64,000 bases of DNA. Origin: CBDDBK01 sp965225715 (lineage in GTDB: Bacteria; Bacteroidota; Bacteroidia; Cytophagales; Flammeovirgaceae). Both the position numbers and the translations under genes were made by a program. Positions 9,174 to 16,117 of the stretch are shown here, one piece after another (position 1 is the first letter of the stretch; each line of letters opens with the position of its first letter). Under the pieces are notes generated by a model that ran no database searches, was not told the origin of the DNA, and was given only the letters and a program-made list of their open reading frames with translations. Location of the stretch: NCBI GenBank assembly GCA_965225715.1, contig CBDDBK010000004.1:124001-188000 (forward strand). Direction: 5' to 3'.

Positions 9174-10441
9174 CTAACCAACCATAACATTTAACCAAAT
9201 TCCAGATAAATATTTTTTAAAACTTTCTTGAACTTCTAGTGGTTTAATATTTTGAATGGTACTAATATAATTATCTAAATAATTTTGAGGTAGACCAAAA
9301 TAGAGACAACTTTTAAAATGGTTTAAAAAATGTTCTGGTGTGGTAAATGATTTTATATAGTTTCCGGATAAATAATTTTTCACTTTTTTAAATTCTTCAT
9401 CTTCAACAGGTTTATTTTTTATTTTTTCTATCTCTTTATAAATTTCCTCGATAACCTTTTTACGTTTTTCTTTTATAAAATCTCCTTTTACCAAAAAAAA
9501 GCATCTTTAAGTAAGAAATTAGCTTGACAATAAATTCCGTAGGTATATCCTTTTTCTTCTCGCAAATTACTCATTAGCCGAGATCCAAAATATCCTCCTA
9601 AAATGGTAGTGCCGAGTTTAAATATCAACTTTTCTTTTTGATTCATTTGAGGTATTCTTGTGCCTATAATGGTTGTTGTCTGTAAAGCATTTTTTTGTTC
9701 GAGGTAATGGGTTTGGTTTGTCTTAAGCGGCAAAAATTCATAGTCTGAAAATTTAAGTTTTTTAATAACTTTTAAAGAACCTAAATGTCTATTTATACTT
9801 TCTATATTTTCAGATTTTACTCCTCCAGCTAAAACAACTTCAAAAGGAGAATCTATTATGCAATTGTGATAATGCGCTTTTACAGATTCTATATCTATAT
9901 TTTTAACTATTTTAATAGTTTTAAAAGTATAGTAAGGATGTTGAGCACCATAAAATTTTTGAAAAAAATTCCGTTTTGCTAAATAATCAGTTCGTTCTTC
10001 TTGATATTTTAAATCATCCAATAAAATTTCTTTTTCCCTTTCCCAATTTTTAGATGGAAAAATGTTGTCTTGCAATATATTAGTAAGTTGGTTTAAAATT
10101 GAATCAAGATATTTATTTAAGCAACAAAGTTCTATGGTAAAATGATGTTTACTGGCATTTGCATAGCAAGTTGCTCCGTACATATCAAAAAATTCTTTAA
10201 TTTGATAACTCGTTTTTTTCCTTGTTCCTTCAAAAAACATAGTTGATAATAAGCTAGAACTATGTTTTTCATGTTCTTGCCAACTACCTGCTTTGAAAAT
10301 GATATGTAGGAAAATCATATCTTGTGTACTGCATTTAAGAAAGTGAACATATTGCCTATTTTTCAACTGCTTTGTTTGAAAATGAGGTAAAGTAAAATCT
10401 TTAAAAGATTGATAAGGTGGTTCTTCTATTCTAAAACTCAT
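9174..10441 (-). pseudogene. M16-family peptidase-like protein, split by a frameshift
   Basis: Two adjacent frames (10441-9488, 317 codons, and 9494-9174, 106 codons) form one M16B-like protein of about 423 residues. The first frame ends DAFFW at a run of eight T (coding strand; A8 at 9493-9500 on the plus strand). One more T would give DAFFLVKGDF and continue into the second frame. The zinc motif HxxEH is missing: where AHxLEHMxFxGT is expected the sequence reads SSLLSTMFFEGT. The downstream R/Y motif (LREEKGYTYG) is kept. This fits the non-catalytic subunit of a heterodimeric M16B protease, whose HxxEH partner is usually adjacent but is not in this window. It could be a true pseudogene, a slippage-rescued gene or an assembly indel. 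Confidence 0.8.
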
Positions 10442-10567
10442 TATTTTATCTTTAGTTATCTCAATTAATTCAATAGGAAAGCAGTAGGTGTTCTCATTTT
10501 GATTTATTTTTTAGCTTCAAAGTATTTTGGAAGATATATACAATGCTATTATTATACTCATTTAAAG

Positions 10568-10576
10568 ACTTGAGGG
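10568..10576. repeat. Left target-site duplication of the Rpn element
   Basis: ACTTGAGGG, directly abutting the left terminal repeat; the identical nonamer abuts the right end at 11803-11811. Confidence 0.8.
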
Positions 10577-10667
10577 TGGGCTGTTTAATCTGTTGCTTTT
10601 TTTGGCTTATTTCGCGATTTTTTATGTCCCAACTTTTTTTTGAAGACATCTACTTTTACCAAAGATA

Positions 10668-11603
10668 TTAGCGCTTGCGCCCTAATTTTATAATTTCTTG
10701 AACACGTTTTTCAGAAATATTTAGGGCTTTAGCAATGATAGGAGGTGAAATATTTTCTTTATAGAATCCAAGCACTGATTCTATTCGTCCTTTTTCAATT
10801 CCTTTTTCAATTCCTTCTACTCGTCCTTTTTCAATTCCTTTTTCAATTCCTTCTACTCGTCCTTTTTCAATTCCTTTTTCAATTCCTTCTACTCGTCCTC
10901 TTTGGAACAAAGGGTGTTTCACAATATCAAAAGTAATAGGCATGGCATCAATAATTTTAGAAAGTAAATCAGTTAATTCGGGACGTAAACCCAATAATAA
11001 AAACAAACCATGTAAATCTTCTCTAAATTCATGGTCAGAGGAACTAAGTTGTTCTAATTGACCAACACTTATCCTCAAAATATCTTCTTTTTCATCCTCA
11101 GCCATAGCACATAGAGGCGCTATGAAGGCTAATTTTGAAGGCTCTGACGATAATAAGGCACGTGCATCTATAGTTGATAAATCGATCAAATCAAAACCCC
11201 GATAAATCGTATCGGCATCAAGTTGAGTCAACATAGTAGACTTTTTGGCCCCCAAATAAATAACCACATGACGAATAGGCAAATCGTATTGTCTTAGCAA
11301 AAAACCATGATATTCTCCAATGCGGTTAAGCATATTAGGGTCATTTGTAGTCTGAAATTCAATATGAATCAGTTCTTTTCCCTTAGGCGTTTCAACTTCA
11401 CAGAGAAAATCTACTTCACGCTTGACCAGCAAAGTTTTATGGATTTGAGGATCTAAAATTATAGAGTTTAAAATTTTAATATTCAATTGCTTAGTAAGCA
11501 GTGGAAAGAAAAAATCTTTGATGTTTTCTTTGAAGAGCCAATCGAAGCGACTATCTCTTTTGCCTTCTTTTTTTTCTTGTTCTTTTTTCTTGTTCCCAGT
11601 CAT
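10668..11603 (-). CDS. Rpn-family PD-(D/E)XK nuclease / putative transposase
   Basis: A 311-residue protein of the Rpn (recombination-promoting nuclease, PDDEXK_2) family. The N-terminal region shows the typical DSRFDWLFKENIKDFFFPLL start. The nuclease core is at about residues 70-100: REVDFLCEVETPKGKELIHI followed by EFQT, giving the D...E.Q pattern of this group. Near residue 230 there are three tandem copies of RVEGIEKGIEKG encoded by a 36-bp DNA repeat, then a short C-terminal helix-turn-helix-like segment (PPIIAKALNISEKRVQEII). Rpn proteins promote RecA-independent recombination in E. coli. It is the sole gene of the element described at 10577-11802. The function as its mobiliser is inferred. 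Confidence 0.85.
   Translation of the reverse strand: MTGNKKKEQEKKEGKRDSRFDWLFKENIKDFFFPLLTKQLNIKILNSIILDPQIHKTLLVKREVDFLCEVETPKGKELIHIEFQTTNDPNMLNRIGEYHGFLLRQYDLPIRHVVIYLGAKKSTMLTQLDADTIYRGFDLIDLSTIDARALLSSEPSKLAFIAPLCAMAEDEKEDILRISVGQLEQLSSSDHEFREDLHGLFLLLGLRPELTDLLSKIIDAMPITFDIVKHPLFQRGRVEGIEKGIEKGRVEGIEKGIEKGRVEGIEKGIEKGRIESVLGFYKENISPPIIAKALNISEKRVQEIIKLGRKR
10785..10897 (-). repeat. 36-bp in-frame tandem repeat (3 copies) in the Rpn gene
   Basis: Three near-perfect copies of a 36-bp unit encode RVEGIEKGIEKG each. Copy number changes would keep the frame, so the linker length is probably variable among relatives. Confidence 0.9.
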
Positions 11604-11639
11604 GTCCTTTTTTTGATAGCCATACTATGTTTATTTTTG

Positions 11640-11700
11640 CAAAAGGTCCGATTTTAATATAAATGAGTTAGAATCCTAAAAATCCTTTTTTCAAGCGACA
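11640..11700 (-). repeat. Dispersed repeat, partial copy inside the Rpn element
   Basis: On the minus strand it reads TCGCTTGAAAAAAGGATTTTT then AGGATTCTAACTCATT, matching the first half of the dispersed repeat. It lies between the start of the Rpn gene and the element's right end. Confidence 0.6.
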
Positions 11701-11802
11701 AAAACGCATGTTAAGCATTTTTTATTTGATTAACAAAAAAAACCGTATCTTTTAAATTGGAACAACTTGTTTGAACCACTATTTGGCAAATTAAACAGCC
11801 CA

Positions 11803-11811
11803 ACTTGAGGG
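11803..11811. repeat. Right target-site duplication of the Rpn element
   Basis: ACTTGAGGG, identical to 10568-10576, about 30 bp downstream of the rplF stop codon. Confidence 0.8.
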
Positions 11812-11840
11812 TTTTTAATATTAAGTAAAAAGGGGATTAG

Positions 11841-12404
11841 TTATGCTTTTTTTGCTGCTGTTTTACCTGCTTTTAAACGTATTTCTTCCCCTTCAAATCT
11901 GACTCCTTTGCCTTTGTAAGGTTCAGGCTTCCGGAGTTTTCGGATTTCGGCAGAGACATGTCCAAGAAGTTGTTTATCAATGCCTTTTAATATAATTTTA
12001 GGATTACTCCCTTTTTTTGTTACTGTTTTAACTTCTAATTCTTTTGGAACAGCAAAGTAGATAACATGAGAGTAACCCAAACTGAGTTGAATAATATTGT
12101 TTTTAGCTTCAGCTCTATAACCAACTCCAACTAACTCAAGCGTCTTGAGATAGCCTTCGGTTACACCTTTAACCATATTAAAGATTAAAGAACGATACAA
12201 CCCATGTAGAGCTTTAAGTGTTTTTTGTTGATTAGAAGGAGAAATAATACTAAGTATATTATTTTCTATAGATAGGTTGAACCCACCTTTTATCTCTTGA
12301 CTAAGTCTTCCTTTAGGTCCTTTGACATGCACAATTTTATTATCTTTAAATTCTACATTTACACCAGCAGGTAGCTTAATAGGTAGTTTACCAATTCTTG
12401 ACAT
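11841..12404 (-). CDS. rplF: 50S ribosomal protein L6
   Basis: A 187-residue L6 that binds 23S rRNA near the sarcin-ricin loop. The N-terminus MSRIGKLPIKLPAGV and the C-terminal signature PEPYKGKGVRFEGEEIRLK are clear. The C-terminus ends in a lysine/alanine tail. It follows rpsH by 29 bp on the same strand. The expected next gene, rplR, is missing: a mobile element inserted about 30 bp downstream and the M16 gene follow instead. Confidence 0.97.
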   Translation of the reverse strand: MSRIGKLPIKLPAGVNVEFKDNKIVHVKGPKGRLSQEIKGGFNLSIENNILSIISPSNQQKTLKALHGLYRSLIFNMVKGVTEGYLKTLELVGVGYRAEAKNNIIQLSLGYSHVIYFAVPKELEVKTVTKKGSNPKIILKGIDKQLLGHVSAEIRKLRKPEPYKGKGVRFEGEEIRLKAGKTAAKKA

Positions 12405-12433
12405 GATTTTAAAATTATAACAGTAAATATTTC

Positions 12434-12829
12434 TTAATAGACAAAACAGAGTACTTCTCCTCCAATGTTTAAATTCCGGGCTTCTTTATCGGTCATAATT
12501 CCTTTAGATGTAGATATAATCGCGATGCCTAAACCGTTGATAACACGAGGTAAACTTTTAGCATTACAATAACGCCTTAAACCTGGTTTACTAATACGTT
12601 CTATTTTAACAATAGCAGGTTGATTGGTACGAAGATGATATTTAAGAGCTATTTTTATAGTTGCTCTTATTGTCTTTTCATTTTCAAATTTATAAGCCCT
12701 GATATAGCCTTTTTCGTATAATACTTTGGTAATCTCTTTTTTAATTTTTGAAGAAGGCATTTCAACTATACGATGTTTGGCGCTTACGGCATTACGTATT
12801 CTTGTTAAGTAGTTAGCTACAGGATCCAT
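12434..12829 (-). CDS. rpsH: 30S ribosomal protein S8
   Basis: A 131-residue S8, a primary 16S rRNA binder in the platform. It begins MDPVANYLTRIRNAVSAKHR and carries the C-terminal STSKGIMTDKEARNLNIGGE signature. No Shine-Dalgarno sequence precedes the start (the leader is TATAAAATAAAAA). The gap to rpsN is 165 bp, unusually long for the spc operon, and shows no gene. Confidence 0.97.
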   Translation of the reverse strand: MDPVANYLTRIRNAVSAKHRIVEMPSSKIKKEITKVLYEKGYIRAYKFENEKTIRATIKIALKYHLRTNQPAIVKIERISKPGLRRYCNAKSLPRVINGLGIAIISTSKGIMTDKEARNLNIGGEVLCFVY

Positions 12830-12994
12830 TTTTTATTTTATAATATGAAAAAAGTTTTAATGCCCTCTCACAAACTGAAAACGATAGATATAATAAAATA
12901 TTTTCTTTATATAAAAAAAAATATTTTATTACTCTTGTTAAATATTTTCTTTTTTGAGAGGGATATGGTGATTTATATAATAATTTAAAAAAAA

Positions 12995-13264
12995 TTACCA
13001 ACTTGCTTTAGTAACACCCGGTATTTTACCTGATGAAGCAAGATTTCGAAAAACAATTCTTGAAATTCCAAAACGACGCATATAACCTTTAGGTCTACCT
13101 GTTAAAGCACAACGGTTATGGAGTCTAACAGCAGAGGAATTTCTTGGTAATTTATCAAGGGCTTCATAATCTCCATTAGCTTTTAATTCAGCTCTTTTAG
13201 CTTTATATTTTTCAACCAATTTTTGACGTTTTAACTCTCTGTATTTAGTACCTGATTTTGCCAT
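12995..13264 (-). CDS. rpsN: 30S ribosomal protein S14
   Basis: An 89-residue S14 of the zinc-free type: the CxxC pairs are absent and the protein has the long C-minus form. The signatures are MAKSGTKYRELKRQ at the start and CALTGRPKGYMRRFGISR near residue 53. The open frame extends 24 codons further upstream, but the conserved MAKSG start at 13264 is chosen. rplE, its usual upstream neighbour, is absent; repeats and tRNA-Met lie upstream instead. Confidence 0.96.
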   Translation of the reverse strand: MAKSGTKYRELKRQKLVEKYKAKRAELKANGDYEALDKLPRNSSAVRLHNRCALTGRPKGYMRRFGISRIVFRNLASSGKIPGVTKASW

Positions 13265-13336
13265 AATAACTAAAAAATAATTTTTTAATTTAATTAAAGA
13301 TATAGCTAAACTTTTAAAATAGAATAACTTCAACAT

Positions 13337-13898
13337 ATTTTATAATATATCTAAAGTACCTATTCTAATAATTTAAAAACGAACTTGTTAAATAATCTTT
13401 TAAACCTTTGGACTTTTGTCTATTTCGCTTATAAACACAGTATCCTTGGCTTTGTTTATTTGAATGTTGCAAAAAACTCTATGAAAACAAAATCCCAAAG
13501 CTAATATTTTTTATATTGTAATACCAAAAGATCCTAATATTTTTTATTAAAAAAAATAGAGAATATAAAAGTAACAAGCCACTAAAAGCCAAAATGAAAA
13601 TTGCTGTAAATCAATATAAAATTTAATATTTAGAATCTTCATAGTCTTGCTATTATTAAAATAAGGAAAGAATATTTTCGCATTGTTTTTAGGCAATTAA
13701 GTCTATATAAAATACTGATAATTAATTTATTAAGTACTTAAAAACTGTTTTATAGTATAATTATACTCAGGTTACTTGAAAAAGAGCGTTTTCCGGATTC
13801 TAACCTATTGGTATTGAAACTTAACGTTTCGCAAAATAAAATAGCTTTGCTATAAATACCTAAAAAATCCTTTTTTATGTCTGACGATGACTATTAAG
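13337..13898. other. Gene-free stretch upstream of rpsN with one repeat
   Basis: No gene is visible. The stretch contains the upstream region of rpsN and a complete A-type dispersed repeat at 13762-13857, followed by an inverted start of another copy up to about 13892. The usual upstream spc genes (rplN, rplX, rplE) are not here. Confidence 0.6.
13762..13857 (+). repeat. Dispersed ~95-bp repeat, A type
   Basis: Reads ACTCAGGTTACTTGAAAAAG at the start and AAAATAGCTTTGCTATAA at the end. It is nearly identical to the copies at 253 and (inverted) 37680. Immediately after it, TACCTAAAAAATCC and TTTTTTATGTCTGACGATGA resemble an inverted B-type start, giving a composite palindromic layout. Confidence 0.85.
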
Positions 13899-13972
13899 TA
13901 GCGAGAGCGGGATCCGAACCCGCGACCTCAGGATTATGAATCCTGCGCTCTAACCAACTGAGCTATCTCGCC
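13899..13972 (-). tRNA. tRNA-Met (CAT)
   Basis: Minus-strand cloverleaf: acceptor GGCGAGA pairs with TCTCGCT, the D arm is AGCTCAGTTGGTTAGAGCG, the anticodon loop is TTCATAA (anticodon CAT), and the T arm is CGGGTTCGGATCCCG. It resembles the elongator tRNA-Met of Bacteroidota; a tRNA-Ile2 with a modified C34 is the alternative. CCA is not encoded. Confidence 0.93.
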
Positions 13973-14285
13973 AAAAGTGAACGCAAATATAATAATTTTC
14001 ATTAAATATTTAAAGGTATTTCTCTATATTACAATAATCTAATAATTAGAAACTAATACTATTATAGAATTGAAAACCAATTGGTTAAATTAAAAATATA
14101 ATTATTATTAATTTAGTATCTATCAAAAAATAAATTTTTAATTAGTATATATATTAAATTGGTATTTTTTTCATACCATTAATATAATTATTTGATTATC
14201 AAATTATTAATTTTGACTTATTTTGTGTTTGACAACCTGATTTAAAAGACCAATATAAAAAATTTCCCAAAATTCTTAAATTATT
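13973..14285. other. 313-bp AT-rich spacer, nothing distinct
   Basis: Divergent spacer between tRNA-Met and ribD. A TTTGACA near 14228 could be a -33 element for ribD, but no matching -7 box (TAnnTTTG) was found. Confidence 0.4.
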
Positions 14286-15314
14286 ATGAACTATCATGAA
14301 TTATATATGCAACGTGTCTTAGATTTAGCAAAACAGGGATATGGACAGGTAAGTCCCAATCCTTTGGTTGGTTGTGTAATTGTAAAAAACAAAAAAATTA
14401 TTTCGGAGGGATATCATAAAAAATATGGTGGGCATCATGCTGAAATAGAAGCTATAAATAATGTATCTGATAAAAAGTTACTTCATGGTGCTGAATTATA
14501 TGTGAATTTAGAGCCTTGTAGCCACTATGGGAAAACACCACCTTGTGCAAAGTCAATTGTAAAATATGGATTTTCAAAAGTTTACATAGCCAATACAGAT
14601 CCTAACCCTTTGGTGGCAGGTAAAGGTATCCAAATTTTAAAAGAGGCAAATATAGAGGTTGTTGAAAATATTTTGAGGGAAAAAGGATATAGTCTAAATC
14701 GATATTTTTTTTACTTTTTTCAAAATAAAAGTCCTTATATTATTTTGAAATGGGCAAGGACAAAAGATAATTTCTTAGCCCGTTCTGATTACAGTTCTAA
14801 ATGGATAAGTAATTGGTTATCAAGAAAAATAGTTCATAAATGGAGAAGTGAAATAGATGCAATTTTAATAGGTACAAATACAGCTTTATATGATAATCCA
14901 CAGTTAAGTACGCGTAGTTGGCTAGGTAAAAACCCTGTCCGGGTTGTGATAGATAAAACATTAAGATTAAAAACTGACCTTCATCTTTTTGATCAAACTA
15001 TTCCAACTTTTTGTTATAATTTAAAAAAAAATAAGACAAGTAAAAATCTTGATTATATTCGACTGGGAAAGGAGAATTTTTTAGAGAATCTGATGGCTGA
15101 TTTGCATGAAAAAAATATTCAAACTGTATTGATAGAAGGTGGGGCAAAGTTGCTTAATAACTTTTTGAATTTAAACTTTTGGCAAGAATTGCGAATTTTT
15201 CAAAGTCAACAAATCTTTAATAAAGGTATAAAAGCCCCAAACCCCAAAGGTATATTAGTAGAGCAACAAGAACTTTTGGGTGATGAATTAAAGATATTTT
15301 GGAATAATACCTAA
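14286..15314 (+). CDS. ribD: Bifunctional riboflavin biosynthesis protein RibD
   Basis: A 342-residue enzyme with an N-terminal pyrimidine deaminase and a C-terminal reductase that acts on 5-amino-6-ribosylamino-uracil phosphate in riboflavin synthesis. The deaminase zinc site is visible as HAEIEAI near residue 50 and EPCSHYGKTPPC near residue 77. The reductase part includes ILKWARTKDNFLA, DAILIGTNTALYDNPQL and VLIEGGAKLLN. Length and motifs are normal. It is not clustered with other rib genes here. It does share a FAD/FMN theme with apbE in the window, but they are not linked. Confidence 0.95.
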   Translation: MNYHELYMQRVLDLAKQGYGQVSPNPLVGCVIVKNKKIISEGYHKKYGGHHAEIEAINNVSDKKLLHGAELYVNLEPCSHYGKTPPCAKSIVKYGFSKVYIANTDPNPLVAGKGIQILKEANIEVVENILREKGYSLNRYFFYFFQNKSPYIILKWARTKDNFLARSDYSSKWISNWLSRKIVHKWRSEIDAILIGTNTALYDNPQLSTRSWLGKNPVRVVIDKTLRLKTDLHLFDQTIPTFCYNLKKNKTSKNLDYIRLGKENFLENLMADLHEKNIQTVLIEGGAKLLNNFLNLNFWQELRIFQSQQIFNKGIKAPNPKGILVEQQELLGDELKIFWNNT

Positions 15315-15407
15315 ATATAATAAGTATCAATTTTTATCTCAGAAATGGTCATTTTCAATACCAATTTTCAAATGACCACTATATAAAGAATCAAGTAGTT
15401 ATCCTGC

Positions 15408-16079
15408 TTATCTTCGTCTTTGGGGTTTATACTTTTTTTTCCTTCCATTTTTATGTTGTTTATATCCACTATACCCCCGATATCCATTATCATTTTTTCT
15501 TGAATTTCCACCGTTAAAATTAAAATTAGCGGTAAGTCCAAAATTGGGTGTATTCAGATCGCCAGTAAAACGATCTGCAAGAATTGGATAATCTAAATCA
15601 TAAGTTGAAATTAGATAACCCAAACTAAATGTTAAACCAGCCCAACCATCAAAAATGTCTACATTAAAAGCAAGTTTTGTATCAAACCCTTTCCGACCAT
15701 TCTGAAAATAAATATGTTCAGTAGCATAAATTCTAAAATTTCTTGCATACCAACCAATCCCAATACCAGGATTTATTGTCCAATAGTTTTCAAATGTAAA
15801 ATCAGATATATCACTTAAGGCAATAAAATTTTCAATCTGTCCTCCGATATAAAATAAAATGGGTAAATTTGGAAGTTCATAAGTTATAAAGCCTTCAAAA
15901 CGAACAGGATATACAAAAACAATTCCAACTAATGACGAAGAATCTATTTCATTAGATTGATTTAAATAAAAAGCTCCACTAGACCCACCGCCTACAGACC
16001 AGCCTTGAGCTGTTAAATCTAATTTACTTATAAACAAAAAACTCAATACCAGTACAAGACATAAACAATACCTCTTCAT
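15408..16079 (-). CDS. Outer-membrane beta-barrel-like protein with a basic tail
   Basis: A 223-residue protein with a signal peptide (MKRYCLCLVLVLSFLFISKL, cleavage after about LTAQ). Alternating hydrophobic/aromatic strands such as FIGYELP-like and FRIYATEHIYFQNG suggest a small porin-like barrel, but the exact fold is inferred. After about residue 190 the protein turns glycine-, tyrosine- and lysine-rich and ends KKKYKPQRRR, an unusually basic tail. It lies 38 bp downstream of the M14 peptidase gene on the same strand, so the two are probably co-transcribed. I do not recognise a specific family. Confidence 0.65.
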   Translation of the reverse strand: MKRYCLCLVLVLSFLFISKLDLTAQGWSVGGGSSGAFYLNQSNEIDSSSLVGIVFVYPVRFEGFITYELPNLPILFYIGGQIENFIALSDISDFTFENYWTINPGIGIGWYARNFRIYATEHIYFQNGRKGFDTKLAFNVDIFDGWAGLTFSLGYLISTYDLDYPILADRFTGDLNTPNFGLTANFNFNGGNSRKNDNGYRGYSGYKQHKNGRKKKYKPQRRR

Positions 16080-16117
16080 AGTAATAATTATATTTTAATA
16101 TTAATTAAAAGATTTAG

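Larger units (their letters stand above)
10577..11802 (-). mobile_element. 1.2-kb element with perfect terminal inverted repeats, carrying an Rpn nuclease
   Basis: The left end (10577-10589) is TGGGCTGTTTAAT and the right end (11790-11802) is its exact reverse complement, ATTAAACAGCCCA. The repeats extend to 15 of 16 matches. Nine-base direct repeats ACTTGAGGG flank the unit on both sides. The only substantial gene inside is the Rpn/PD-(D/E)XK protein; no DDE transposase is present. Nine-base duplications are common for IS4- and IS5-type elements. The unit is either a passenger-carrying element moved in trans or an element mobilised by its own nuclease. Confidence 0.8.

Noticed and set aside
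10785..10897. Possible CRISPR array
   Set aside because: The 36-bp units are directly contiguous and in frame with no spacers; they are a coding tandem repeat. No CRISPR array was seen in the window.
10745..10936. A 63-codon hydrophobic repeat protein on the plus strand
   Set aside because: It is the complement of the 36-bp repeats in the Rpn gene.
12813..13001. A 62-codon frame between rpsN and rpsH
   Set aside because: Low-complexity, overlaps both genes' ends and resembles no ribosomal protein.
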